DNA of 64,000 nt from Microcoleus vaginatus WJT46-NPBG5 (GCA_019359355.1 JAHHHM010000002.1:1-64000), one strand, 5' to 3'. Shown: positions 21,001-30,116, counted from the stretch's first letter. Notes: a model not told the origin generated them from the letters alone. Numbers and translations are program-made.

Positions 21001-24000
21001 GTGCTTGACGATAAACATGGTCATTTGGGTGTCGATGAGCTGGCCGGTTTTAAAGTGGCGCAGTGTGCCTTCTCCTTCCCAGTGACCATTTTTTTCGATG
21101 GTGGGGAACACCGTCTGTTGATATTGCACCCAAGTGTTTTGAGAAAGGTAGTCGGCTATGTTGGGTGCCAGGACTTCTTCGGGGCTGTCGATGCCAACAA
21201 GTTGCCGCCCCGCTTCATTGAGATAAAACACTTTTCCGTTGAGACTGGCCATGCCAATGAAGTCGCTGCTATTCTCGACGAGGGCAACAAATTTTTGGCG
21301 TTCCTCTTCTGCTCGTTTGCGATCACGGGCTTCCATCGCCAGAGATGCCATATAGGCCAAGTAATTAGCGAAGTTTTGCTCTTCTAGCGCCCAACGGCGG
21401 GCGGTTCCGATGTGTTCGTGACAAAGCACTCCGACTGTTCGCCCACCCACGCGAATGGGTACATCTAACATGGATGCAATTCCCAACGGTTTGAGATAAC
21501 ACTCTGAAAACTCCTGAGTCCGGGGATCGGTGTGAGCGTCATCCGCAGCGATTGTGCGGTCTGCCTTAATCGCTTGGAAATAATTGGGAAAGTCTGTAGC
21601 AGCAAGTTCTTGGCCGCTGGAATGCTGATGTTGGGTCAGTTCATACAGGTCAGTGCATTTAATTTTGGAGTGGTCATCGTTGTAGAACCAGACACTAACC
21701 CGCTCTAATTCAAGCGTCTGAGCCGCGATTTGGGTAATCTCCTGCAAGGCTGCTTCCAGATCGCCGGTGTACAGTGGTTGGCACTTGGCGAGTGCCATTA
21801 GTCCTGCTTGCTGGCTTCTGAGCCGAATTTCGCTTTCTCGCAGTGCTTGTTCTGCCTGCTTGCGAGCGGTGATGTCAAAAACGGAGGAGCGGCACATTAA
21901 ATAGTTGCCGGCGCTATCGTTGACTGCTGTTGAACTCAAGACGATGGGCAGTATTGTGCCATCTTTACGAATGATGTCGCACTCAAGATCGCTGAGCCAA
22001 CCTCGCTCTTTGTAGCAGGGAAGATTTTCCTTTAAAGTTTGCACACTCTCTGCTGTCAGGAGGTCAGCAAATTTCATTTTTCCGATCAGTTCATCTCGCG
22101 TATAACCAAACCAATTGAGTTCGGTATCGTTGATTCGGATGAATATCCCATCTAGGTCGAGAGAGTGATAACCGCAGGGGGCGTAGTTATACAAATCCTG
22201 AAGTTCATCTGCGTATCTTTGCAGTTCCGCCTCTGCTTGTTTGCGCTCAGTAATTTCATACTGAAGAAATTCATTGGTTTCAATTAACTCGGCGGTACGT
22301 TCTTGGACTCGAAGTTCTAATTCATCGTGGGATTTCCGCAGTGCCTCCTTGGCTTGCTGGCGTTCGAGTTCAGCTGCGGCACGGGCGGCAAAAACCGTGA
22401 GCAGCAATGCGGCCTGCGGATCTTCCTTGAGTGGCTGGTCATGGATAATGCACAGGTTGCCAATCACTTTTTGCGATCTGTCTAAGAGGGGAACTCCCAG
22501 GTAGCCAACTGCATTCATTGGAGCGAGTGCCGGCGCTTCTGGGAAGAGTTCTTGCAAGCGATCTGGAAAGTAACACAATTGTCTCTGTTCGGTAACAACT
22601 TCACAGGGAGTGCCCGCTAGCTTGAACTCGGAGTTTTCCCCCAGATGATCGCCGGCCCAATAGGCGAGGGATTGCAATTTTTCAATCGGGTCTCCTTTGG
22701 CTTCTGAGACGAGGGCGTAGCGAACGTCGAGTGCGGCTGCCAGATGGCGCACCAGTGCGGGAAAGAATTCTTCCCCGGTGACGGAAGCTGTGCCGGCAAC
22801 GATATTTTGTAGGGTTTCTTCGGCTCGCTGACGTTCGCTAATTTCTGCTTGTAATGCTGTGTTGGCTGTGGCGAGTTCTGCGGTGCGTTCTTGCACTCGA
22901 ATTTCTAAGTCATCGTGAGCTTGGCGCAGTGCTTCTTCTGTTTGCTGCCGTGCTTGAATTTCGCTGAGTAATTGTTCGTTGCTTGCTTTTAATTCGGCGG
23001 TGCGTTCATCGACTCGGCGTTCTAATTCTTCATTGGTTTGTTGCAGGATGGCTTCGGCTTGCTTGCGTTCGGTAATGTCGGTAATGATGCCTTCAATTCG
23101 GATGCCGGTGCCTTTGGTATCTTTAATTAACTGACCCCGATCGTAAACCCAACGCACTTCAGAGTCGCCACGAATGATGCGGTATTCTAGTTCGGCGCTG
23201 CCGGTTTTTAGAATTGTGGAAACATAGTTAGAGACTTGCTCACGATCTTCTGGGTGAATCACTTCCAGCCAGAGTTGGCGATTGTTATAAAATTCCCCTA
23301 CGGGCCGGTTGTACAGTGTCTCTGTGGCTGGGTTTAGGTAGAGTAGTTCAAAGGTTGTTGCTGAAATTGACCACACCACATCTTGAAGCGAGTTCATCAA
23401 ACTGCTGAAGCGCAATTTACTCTCTCGCAGGGCTGTTTCTATGTGCTGGCGCTCGGCAATTTGGGTTTCTAGTTGCTGGATGGTTTGCCTTAATTCGAGG
23501 GTTCGTTCGCTCACTCGCTGGGCGAGTGCTGCGTTCATTTTGGCTACGGCGGCTTCGGTGCGCTTGCGCTCGGTGATATCTCGACCGATATAGACAAAAT
23601 CTTCTAAATTATCTAAGCCGGTTTGTATGGCTGAGCCAGAAAAGGAGATAAAAATTTCTTCCCCTGTTTTGGTCTGGCAAATGAGTTCGACATTCTGCAA
23701 AAATTCCCCTTTAGATAGGGTGGCTGCCGGCTGCAAAAACTCTCGAACTGATGTTGTATCATTCTCGTTTTGCCGTTCAGCCAAAATCATCGCTAGCGGC
23801 TGACCGATTAAGTTTTTTTCTTCATAACCCAATAAGTCTAGGGCAGCTTGATTAACTTTTTTTATAATGCCATTTTTATTAGCAACGAATAAAGCATCAG
23901 CCGTGGCTAATAAAATTTTTTCAAGATAAGATTTTGCAGCGGATAGTTGGCTTAATAAAAGATAAGATTCATTTTCTCTATGAACTAAGGTTTGTTTTAA

Positions 24001-24372
24001 AACCATTTTTTCTGTAGAGTTTTCCATGAGGATGAGTAGTCGATTCTTAAAATTCTTTTCGTCTTCATCTCTAATGACATAAACATCTATATATAATGGA
24101 GAACTCGCTTCGACAGAGCGATCAATGCCTTTGAGTTCAAAAAGCTCCTGCTGCCCTTGAAGGATGGCGCTCAGATAATCTTCTATGCCAATGAGTTCGG
24201 GAAAGCCGGCGCGAACATCGTTTCCGAGGATGGCTTCATAGGGACGATCAGAAAAGTGCTTGGCCCCATCAGATATTTCTATGATATTGAAGTGTTCATC
24301 CACTACCAAGTATTCCATCTGGTTGACGGAGGAGGGTTTGTGGAAAATCTGATTTAAAACTTGGTATTTCAT
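18028..24372 (-). CDS. Giant hybrid sensor kinase (PAS/GAF x8, HisKA, HATPase, two REC, HPt)
   Basis: A 2114-residue soluble phosphorelay protein. Approximate order: shared N-terminal PAS-like module (1-140), PAS (145-275), PAS (320-445), coiled coil (445-520), GAF (530-690), coiled coil, PAS (735-850), GAF (855-1015), three PAS (1025-1405), HisKA with NMSHEIRTPMNG (about 1414), HATPase (1530-1640), first receiver (about 1665-1790), second receiver (about 1857-1980), HPt with the phospho-His in RRAHQLKGASG (about 2056). The second receiver is intact (LMDCQMPVLDG, ISKPI). The first has a disturbed phospho-acceptor loop (ISLDILGRNG) two residues short and is probably not phosphorylated. The gene is last in a minus-strand run after the coiled-coil, OmpA and GTPase genes, 42 bp behind the GTPase gene. 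Phosphate presumably leaves through the HPt to a separate regulator. Confidence 0.93.
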   Translation of the reverse strand: MKYQVLNQIFHKPSSVNQMEYLVVDEHFNIIEISDGAKHFSDRPYEAILGNDVRAGFPELIGIEDYLSAILQGQQELFELKGIDRSVEASSPLYIDVYVIRDEDEKNFKNRLLILMENSTEKMVLKQTLVHRENESYLLLSQLSAAKSYLEKILLATADALFVANKNGIIKKVNQAALDLLGYEEKNLIGQPLAMILAERQNENDTTSVREFLQPAATLSKGEFLQNVELICQTKTGEEIFISFSGSAIQTGLDNLEDFVYIGRDITERKRTEAAVAKMNAALAQRVSERTLELRQTIQQLETQIAERQHIETALRESKLRFSSLMNSLQDVVWSISATTFELLYLNPATETLYNRPVGEFYNNRQLWLEVIHPEDREQVSNYVSTILKTGSAELEYRIIRGDSEVRWVYDRGQLIKDTKGTGIRIEGIITDITERKQAEAILQQTNEELERRVDERTAELKASNEQLLSEIQARQQTEEALRQAHDDLEIRVQERTAELATANTALQAEISERQRAEETLQNIVAGTASVTGEEFFPALVRHLAAALDVRYALVSEAKGDPIEKLQSLAYWAGDHLGENSEFKLAGTPCEVVTEQRQLCYFPDRLQELFPEAPALAPMNAVGYLGVPLLDRSQKVIGNLCIIHDQPLKEDPQAALLLTVFAARAAAELERQQAKEALRKSHDELELRVQERTAELIETNEFLQYEITERKQAEAELQRYADELQDLYNYAPCGYHSLDLDGIFIRINDTELNWFGYTRDELIGKMKFADLLTAESVQTLKENLPCYKERGWLSDLECDIIRKDGTILPIVLSSTAVNDSAGNYLMCRSSVFDITARKQAEQALRESEIRLRSQQAGLMALAKCQPLYTGDLEAALQEITQIAAQTLELERVSVWFYNDDHSKIKCTDLYELTQHQHSSGQELAATDFPNYFQAIKADRTIAADDAHTDPRTQEFSECYLKPLGIASMLDVPIRVGGRTVGVLCHEHIGTARRWALEEQNFANYLAYMASLAMEARDRKRAEEERQKFVALVENSSDFIGMASLNGKVFYLNEAGRQLVGIDSPEEVLAPNIADYLSQNTWVQYQQTVFPTIEKNGHWEGEGTLRHFKTGQLIDTQMTMFIVKHLETGKPICFATVQRDITDRKLAEAALLESENKYRSVVNNLHEVIFQKDANGLWTFLNPAWTEITGFTVEESLGKNFLEFIHPDDRQINLGYFESLITHQKEVIRHEIRYLTKKGGCRWIEVQKRLNLASDGTVLGVSGTLNDISDRKLIEQALEQERQQLRQIITNAPVAMAMFDTEMRYLAHSNQWVTDYRLAGQSLLGRSHYDVLPDLSLPRKHIHQQALQGQVISKPEEMFERLDGSKMYLRWAVQPWYSSEGKVGGIVIVTQVIDELVEAREAALEASRMKSQFLANMSHEIRTPMNGVLGMTDLLLSTPLNAEQQDFVRTLRVSGQNLLTLINDILDFSKLEAGEMRLETLDFDLNTCVEEVTDLLAAQANAKGIELFTLVDSDVPAALSGDASRLRQVLLNLAGNALKFTSQGEVVIHVQMCEKEPENAETFSSSPESVKLRFTVKDTGIGIAPADLDKLFQSFSQVDASTTRKYGGTGLGLVICKQLVELMGGEIGVESVEGQGSTFWFTATVEKQPVSEISRSIQHPELKIQHRRLLIVDDSSTNRQILRSYANSFGIEVSEAETGTAALTILRQAVASGQPYDVALISLDILGRNGEVFGQLIRFDPALVKTKWISIASMHQREQAIRLLDLGFCCYLIKPIKASKLLNCLMQMMNSNVYPSTEEAIVAGRHQPARVPPLTLKQPIPDNLQPPLTSTGASVKQPAVTDHTHDLEPPETPAQPPAMLKILVVEDTPINQKVALSQLKVLGYQADCVSDGQQALDRLAQTDYDIVLMDCQMPVLDGYKTTQALRLREGESRHTIVIALTANALKGDREKCLAAGMDDYISKPIDLKSLAAILNRYKPIKEQHQEEITPILCSGNPVSATPLEVPVDLERLHELSRGDSAFELELLETFMEDAPTYVEEIKQAAETRDIATLCRRAHQLKGASGMVAIRKMPALAAQLESQAQEDDLEGSAELVAQLEAILQQVKALIANWPAR

Positions 24373-24414
24373 GAAGGCGGGGAGATTTAGCGCTTGTTGG
24401 AAATCAACGTTCAG

Positions 24415-24948
24415 TTACCCAGGCTCTATCATTTTGTAAGCTAATTTCTGAAAGATTGCATCTACGTCTTTGCCGGTTTTTGCCGAAGTTGTATAGATGC
24501 CGAGTATTTGCTCGTGAGGAAGATCCTGGACAAGCTCAAAAAGTTTGGCCAGTTTGTCTTCGTCAATGAGGTCAGATTTATTTAAAGCGAGGATGACAGA
24601 GCTTTTGGGGTTAATGGATGCAAAGAGTTGAAGATGATCGGGAATTCGCTCAATGGTTTCTTGCCGGCTCACATCTGCAACGATCACGGCACCGCTGGCT
24701 CCTTGTAAGTAACTTGGAGCAATGGCCTTAAATTTAGTATGCCCTTCTAAATCCCATATTAACAGCTGTAAATCTAGCTTTTCCTGCTGCTTCACCTCAA
24801 CCAGTTCAATATTTTTTCGAGAAATTTTAACGCCTACCGTTGAAAGGTACTGATCGCTAAACTGGCGATCAACAAAACGGCGAATTAAGCTGGTTTTTCC
24901 AACGCCAAAATCGCCAATTAAGCACATTTTTTTTGATATCATTGACAT
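24415..24948 (-). CDS. Ras-like small GTPase (prokaryotic Rup/Rab-like)
   Basis: A 177-residue single-domain GTPase with all five G motifs: P-loop GDFGVGKTS (residues 12-20), switch I STVGVKI with the conserved Thr, switch II WDLEGH, NKSD, and TSAK. The length and the Rab-like switch I put it in the Ras superfamily rather than the Era/Obg-type bacterial GTPases. The residue after DxxG, the catalytic Gln of Ras, is His here, so intrinsic hydrolysis is probably slow or depends on a partner. There is no C-terminal lipidation motif and no MglB-type gene nearby. It lies between the OmpA gene (51 bp) and the giant kinase (42 bp), which suggests one transcript and a shared complex. Confidence 0.9.
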   Translation of the reverse strand: MSMISKKMCLIGDFGVGKTSLIRRFVDRQFSDQYLSTVGVKISRKNIELVEVKQQEKLDLQLLIWDLEGHTKFKAIAPSYLQGASGAVIVADVSRQETIERIPDHLQLFASINPKSSVILALNKSDLIDEDKLAKLFELVQDLPHEQILGIYTTSAKTGKDVDAIFQKLAYKMIEPG

Positions 24949-24999
24949 ATTCAGTTAATTTATCGACTGTCCTTGACTTAGTTCCTCATTTTGCAGCCA

Positions 25000-27696
25000 T
25001 CAGTGACTGTTGACCTCTGCCGGTGGTGCCGGTTCAAACACCACACATCTGCTTAACAGTAACGGTTGATTGGACTCGACACCCGCCGGGGGGTTTGGTT
25101 TCCCAATTGCTTGTAGCCGCTTGGGATCGACACCTTGACTAACAAGCGCGTCTCGCACAGCTATCGCCCGTTGTCGTGCTAGCTGCTGATTCTTGGTTTG
25201 ATTGCCAAGGGTATCGCTATGACCTATTATCCTAAGGTTTTTCTGAGGGTATTGCTGTAAAAAATTTTTAATCTGGAGAATAGTTTTGAGATAGGCTGGG
25301 TTAAGTCTGGCAGAGCCGGCCTCGAAGTAGATCCGGGTGGTAATTTGCACAGGCGTGAACTGTATCGTACTGACAACAGATTGAACCCCCGGAATTTGTT
25401 TGAGGGCTTGGACGATTTTCTGGGCGTCTGTTTTTTCCCGGACTGTTCCTTCTACGGTGACTTTACGTTCGGCATATTTCGTTGAAATAGAAACGCCCTC
25501 CATCTGATTTAAAACATCTGTTGCCCGTTTTACTTCCGCTGCGACTAATACGGGATCGGGAGGGACATCAACGGCGATAATTTGATTATCTAAACTCAAG
25601 GTAGGAACTGCGGCTTGGGCAATTTGACCGGCTTTTTCCCGAAGTTCTTGATTGGGCAGTTTTCCTGTCAATTTCAGAGTTTTCCCCTCTGCGTCAACGC
25701 TTAAACGATAAACCGCTAATTCTGGCGCGGAAGCTAAGGCTGAGCCGGCTGTTGCTTCAAACTCCCGCTCAACTTTATTGCGGTAGGAATAAAATCCCCA
25801 AGGCACGAAAATTATGCTTAAAGCAAGTAAGCCAATTCCTAAAAGGGCGCGGGGTTGTTTCGCCGGCAGCTTCTCTGCTGCAGAGTTCGTTAATGCTTCT
25901 AATAACGCGGGTACAGGCTCTGGTATCGTTGCCGGATCGCCATTAAAAAATTCGATAGGCTGACCGTAGTCTAAAATGATAATAGTCAGGGTTTTTCGGA
26001 TTCTTTCAATAAACTTTTTGGAGGGATCTCCTTTAATCACTACGGCTAAATAGCAGTATCCTGCCACTTCTAAAATTATTTTAGAATCCCCATATTCAAT
26101 TTCATTAAGTTCCGAAATTTCTCCCGACTGAACAATACATTCATTCACAAAGCTGCGGATAGCCGTTAACATCCCCGCCACCATTTCAGATTCTAATCTT
26201 TGATTTCCAGAGTGCTGAACATCTGAAATAATCAGTCCTGATGTTTTGTGAATCAAGAAAATAGCGGGTACACTAAACGGCATGGCTTCCCGGAGGATTA
26301 ATTCTGCCTCCGAGACTCCCTGAACTTTGGCACGGATTTTACGCTGAATTCCTTCTACACTCAAAGAGTTTGAGACTTTTTCATTGATAGAGCGAATTGA
26401 TTCTCCTAGATATCGTGTAATCGTGTTACCAATAACAGGATAAAGTGCATCTACCATGACATCCCGTTCTAACCTAATCTGTTCTTTAATTGCTCGACCC
26501 ATTTCGGGTGCTAACGCCTCAGCAATTACGTCTCGCTCAAGGCGAATTTGCTGTTTAATGGCGAATGCGATTTCTGGAGCGATCGCATTCGCCATTTCTT
26601 GGGGAGAATTCGCGATTTGTTGAGAAATTGCTCCCGGTAATAAATCGGCAATTGCCGCACTCATTGCTCCCTTATTTTGGTGGCTTCTACTTTTAATAAC
26701 TTCATCAATAATGGGAACAATCGCCTGAATGACTTCTTCTTTAGAGTCAGAAATTTTGAGGCTAAGAATGTGTGCGATCCAAGGCAGCAACAGTTTCATG
26801 AGCTGTTCAGGATCGTAAAGCTGGTGTTCAATATTTTCTAGTTTATTTTTAATTTTTGAAAGTTGATTGTGAACTCCCGGCAATTCTGATTCAGTGAGGA
26901 GCTTTTTAAAATCTTCAATTTCCGTGAGTTGGGAGCCAAATAGAAGATTTTGCAAACTTTCAACAGGATTAACCGGCTCCTCTGATTTCTGTGCTGAGAG
27001 AGATTCTTCAGGAGTATGTTCAAGCTGCTGACGCTGCTCTAGCCGATTTCGCCACTTCTCAATTGTTGCGTCTAAAGCGGCAAAATTCGGTGACACCGGC
27101 GCTGAAGATTCGGCAGAATTTTCATCCTCTCGGTTGGCATCTAAATCTAGCATCTCTGGTTCAGCCGGCGCTGCGGATTTTGTTGGTTCTTTTTGCCTCT
27201 GTGCCGGCAGCAACCAACTTTTTAATCCTTCTATCGTGGCATTTAGATCAGCGACATCTGCCTGTGCCGGCGTTGAGAATTCGGCAAGATTTTTATCTTC
27301 TGGGTTGCTCTCTAAATTCTCTGGCTCTGGCTGTGCCCGCACTTCTGGTTTTGATGCCGGCAAAAGTAACCAACTTTTTAAGTCTTCGATACTGCCATTT
27401 AAATCTGCGCCATCTGGCTGATGCAAGCCTGACATTTCTGGTAAATTTTCTAGCAGTGGAGGCTGAGGGGTGACGTTTGTCAAGCGCTCAGCTTCCGCAA
27501 CTTTATCGTTGGAATCATTTTTGGATGAAAGGGTTTCAGCAACGGGTTTTTCATCTGAATCAATGATGTTAAGTTCCATCAAAAGATCCAGCAAAACTTC
27601 AAGCTGAGCTTCTGAATCCTCTTTGATCTCAACAGATTCAGAAACCAACCCCTCTGGCTGTTCCTTGCTTCCTGGATTTTCTTCCGATAAAGCCAT
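25000..27696 (-). CDS. Membrane-spanning OmpA/BON protein with cytoplasmic roadblock-like region
   Basis: An 898-residue protein. The N-terminal third is acidic and disordered and carries three spaced copies of a short motif (SIEDLKSWLL, TIEGLKSWLL, TIEKWRNRL). A helical part follows, with a duplicated segment (IKQQIRLERDV, IKEQIRLERDV). At about 475-600 there is an alpha/beta region (FLIHKTSGLIISDVQH, then MLTAIRSFVNE) that looks like a roadblock/longin-type fold. One membrane helix lies at about 617-637, then two BON-like domains (about 655-785) and a C-terminal OmpA/MotB peptidoglycan-binding domain (IRIYFEAGSARLNPAYLKTI-type start, IIGHSDTLGN). The predicted topology puts the first 610 residues in the cytoplasm and the OmpA domain on the cell wall. 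The gene sits between the coiled-coil gene and the GTPase gene. The roadblock assignment is from pattern only. Confidence 0.85.
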   Translation of the reverse strand: MALSEENPGSKEQPEGLVSESVEIKEDSEAQLEVLLDLLMELNIIDSDEKPVAETLSSKNDSNDKVAEAERLTNVTPQPPLLENLPEMSGLHQPDGADLNGSIEDLKSWLLLPASKPEVRAQPEPENLESNPEDKNLAEFSTPAQADVADLNATIEGLKSWLLPAQRQKEPTKSAAPAEPEMLDLDANREDENSAESSAPVSPNFAALDATIEKWRNRLEQRQQLEHTPEESLSAQKSEEPVNPVESLQNLLFGSQLTEIEDFKKLLTESELPGVHNQLSKIKNKLENIEHQLYDPEQLMKLLLPWIAHILSLKISDSKEEVIQAIVPIIDEVIKSRSHQNKGAMSAAIADLLPGAISQQIANSPQEMANAIAPEIAFAIKQQIRLERDVIAEALAPEMGRAIKEQIRLERDVMVDALYPVIGNTITRYLGESIRSINEKVSNSLSVEGIQRKIRAKVQGVSEAELILREAMPFSVPAIFLIHKTSGLIISDVQHSGNQRLESEMVAGMLTAIRSFVNECIVQSGEISELNEIEYGDSKIILEVAGYCYLAVVIKGDPSKKFIERIRKTLTIIILDYGQPIEFFNGDPATIPEPVPALLEALTNSAAEKLPAKQPRALLGIGLLALSIIFVPWGFYSYRNKVEREFEATAGSALASAPELAVYRLSVDAEGKTLKLTGKLPNQELREKAGQIAQAAVPTLSLDNQIIAVDVPPDPVLVAAEVKRATDVLNQMEGVSISTKYAERKVTVEGTVREKTDAQKIVQALKQIPGVQSVVSTIQFTPVQITTRIYFEAGSARLNPAYLKTILQIKNFLQQYPQKNLRIIGHSDTLGNQTKNQQLARQRAIAVRDALVSQGVDPKRLQAIGKPNPPAGVESNQPLLLSRCVVFEPAPPAEVNSH

Positions 27697-27758
27697 GATC
27701 TGCTAATCCATAAAATCAAGCGACTTTCAGCACTGACTCAGAATAAGTCTGGGATTTT

Positions 27759-28367
27759 CTATTGGTTATGGGTGGGTTCAATCAACCGCACATCGGTATA
27801 CATATTCGTATCAGCAGCTTCTTTAAGCTCAGGAACAAACTCTGTACCTTTTAGCCGCATCCCCAGCTCAAACAAAACTTCTGCCATGTCATCTCTAGAA
27901 ACCTTGACATCTCGCAGCAAAGATAGGCGTTTGTCTAGCTCATCAAAAACCTGATTTCTCAGATTGCGAACTTCATCTTGCAGCCTGTCTCTGGTTTGTG
28001 AAAGATCGTCCCGCATGGAACTTGTTTGTTTGTCAACCGATTCATCCAGCGCTTCCAAGTGATTTGAAAACTTGCGATTAATCCGATCAATTTGCTGCCG
28101 AAGATCGGCGCTTTCTTCTTGGGTGCTTAAATTAACCGATTTGAGTTTTTTCTCAAAAGAATCAACAGCCGCTCGAACTTCTGTAGAAAGAACACTTTTA
28201 ACCTGCTCAGCATAATCGTGCATTTCTTGCTGGAGCAGAGATAATTCAGTCTCTATCTTTTCAAAGCGATTGTTATAATCCCGCAACTGAGCGCCGAAGA
28301 TGATATCGCGTATCTGATCGATATTTCCCAGCCTTTCACGCATTTCCTCTTTTGTGATTTCAGCCAT
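27759..28367 (-). CDS. Coiled-coil protein of the GTPase/OmpA cluster
   Basis: A 202-residue soluble protein dominated by heptad-repeat helices (about residues 30-165, for example LRQQIDRINRKFSNHLEALD and LQDEVRNLRNQVFDELDKR), with a short acidic head (MAEITKEEMRERLGNIDQIR) and a small C-terminal tail. No enzyme motif or membrane segment is seen. I start at ATG 28367, which has a GAGG ribosome-binding site, rather than seven codons upstream. It is the first gene of the minus-strand run, 62 bp before the OmpA gene. Its likely role is scaffold or adaptor, by inference from position. The head resembles an MglA/ROC-type adaptor only in general character. Confidence 0.75.
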   Translation of the reverse strand: MAEITKEEMRERLGNIDQIRDIIFGAQLRDYNNRFEKIETELSLLQQEMHDYAEQVKSVLSTEVRAAVDSFEKKLKSVNLSTQEESADLRQQIDRINRKFSNHLEALDESVDKQTSSMRDDLSQTRDRLQDEVRNLRNQVFDELDKRLSLLRDVKVSRDDMAEVLFELGMRLKGTEFVPELKEAADTNMYTDVRLIEPTHNQ

Positions 28368-28631
28368 GTTTACCTCTGTTAATTTCAAAAATTCTTGCTT
28401 GATTCTATTGTGTCACGTTTCTGTTTGGTTGTTAAAGCTCGGCTTGGCAAGTGGAGAGGAGAATCGGATAACCGGCAGGTTACTTTTGTTAACGAGTACA
28501 AGAAACTTGACATTGGCTCGCCTTTTGGGTGGGTAAGGCGGTGCTCGGCAATCGTGATTTAAGCGCTGAGGGGACTGAGACAGGGCTACAATAGGAGCAA
28601 ATCGTTGCGAGAGAAGCAATCTGTAACGCCC

Positions 28632-30116
28632 ATGACCACAGCTGCATCGGTTAAAACTCAGTACGAAGCGATTATCGGGCTGGAAACCCATTGTCAGCTT
28701 AGTACCAAAACTAAGATTTTTTCCAGTTCCTCAACGGAATTTGGAGCACCTCCTAACACAAATATTGATCCGATTTGCATGGGAATGCCGGGGGTGTTGC
28801 CGGTACTGAATCAGAAGGTGCTGGAATATGCCGTGAAAACCGGCTTGGCGCTTAACTGCGAAATTGCTAAGTACAGCAAATTTGACCGCAAGCAGTATTT
28901 TTACCCAGATTTGCCGAAAAACTATCAGATATCTCAGTATGACTTGCCGATTGCAGAGCATGGCTGGCTGGAGATTGAGCTGGTGGATGAGGATGGCAAT
29001 GGCAGACGCAAGCGCATTGGCATCACTCGTCTGCACATGGAGGAAGATGCCGGCAAGTTGGTACACGCCGGCAGCGAGCGTCTATCGGGTTCGACTTACT
29101 CGCTGGTAGATTACAATCGTGCCGGCATTCCTTTAGTTGAAATTGTCTCAGAACCCGATATTCGTTCTGGACAAGAGGCGGCTGAATACGCTCAAGAATT
29201 GCAGCGGATTGTGCGCTATCTGGGCGTCAGCGATGGCAATATGCAAGAAGGTTCCCTGCGCTGTGATGTCAATATCTCTGTTCGTCCGGTTGGACAAGAG
29301 AAATTTGGCACGAAGGTAGAAATTAAAAATATGAACTCCTTCAGTGCAATTGCACGCGCGATTGATTATGAAATTGAGCGGCAAATTGCAGCCGTGGAAG
29401 CCGGTGAGCGTATTTATCAAGAAACGCGGCTTTGGGAAGAAGGCAGTCAGCGCACAATCAGTATGCGCTTGAAGGAAGGTTCTAGCGATTACCGCTATTT
29501 CCCAGAACCGGATTTATCTCCGATTGAAGTGTCGGCGAAACAGTTAGAGCAGTGGAAATCTGAGTTGCCTCAGTTGCCGGCGCACAAACGCCACCACTAC
29601 GAAACTGAGTTAGGGCTTTCTGCTTATGATGCGCGGGTGCTGACGGATGACCGGCAGGTGGCAGAATATTTTGAAGAGGCGGTGGCTGCCGGCGCGAATG
29701 CCAAGCAAGCGGCTAACTGGATTATGGGGGATATCGCCGCTTACCTGAAAACGGAAAAACTCAGCATTTCAGAAATTCCTCTCAAACCGGCAAGTTTAGG
29801 CGAACTGATTTCTCTGATCGAAGCCGGCACCATTAGCGGCAAAATCGCGAAGGAAATTCTGCCAGAGTTGATAACCAACGGCGGATCTGCCAAGGAATTG
29901 GTGGAAAGCAAGGGAATTAGCCAAATTTCCGACACCGGCGCTTTGGAAACCATGATTGATGAAGTGCTGGCGGCGAATCCCAAGGAACTGGAACAATATC
30001 GTGCCGGTAAAACCAAGCTGTTGGGCTTTTTTGTCGGACAGGTGATGAAACAAACCGGGGGACGCGCTGATCCTAAGCTCACAAACCAACTGCTGGCTCG
30101 TAAGTTGAACGCATAG
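28632..30116 (+). CDS. gatB: Aspartyl/glutamyl-tRNA(Asn/Gln) amidotransferase subunit B
   Basis: GatB binds the misacylated Glu-tRNA-Gln or Asp-tRNA-Asn and, with GatA and GatC, converts it to the amidated form. The 494-residue length is typical. Recognisable parts are the N-terminal cradle ([48 protein letters not shown]) and the C-terminal YqeY-like helical tail ([20 protein letters not shown]). I choose ATG 28632 since the upstream TTG extension is not family-like. As in many cyanobacteria it is not next to gatA or gatC. A strong terminator follows at 30145. Confidence 0.96.
   Translation: MTTAASVKTQYEAIIGLETHCQLSTKTKIFSSSSTEFGAPPNTNIDPICMGMPGVLPVLNQKVLEYAVKTGLALNCEIAKYSKFDRKQYFYPDLPKNYQISQYDLPIAEHGWLEIELVDEDGNGRRKRIGITRLHMEEDAGKLVHAGSERLSGSTYSLVDYNRAGIPLVEIVSEPDIRSGQEAAEYAQELQRIVRYLGVSDGNMQEGSLRCDVNISVRPVGQEKFGTKVEIKNMNSFSAIARAIDYEIERQIAAVEAGERIYQETRLWEEGSQRTISMRLKEGSSDYRYFPEPDLSPIEVSAKQLEQWKSELPQLPAHKRHHYETELGLSAYDARVLTDDRQVAEYFEEAVAAGANAKQAANWIMGDIAAYLKTEKLSISEIPLKPASLGELISLIEAGTISGKIAKEILPELITNGGSAKELVESKGISQISDTGALETMIDEVLAANPKELEQYRAGKTKLLGFFVGQVMKQTGGRADPKLTNQLLARKLNA

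Noticed and set aside
24157-24357. Plus-strand frame opposite the start of the giant kinase
   Set aside because: It is a shadow of the shared N-terminal module on the other strand.
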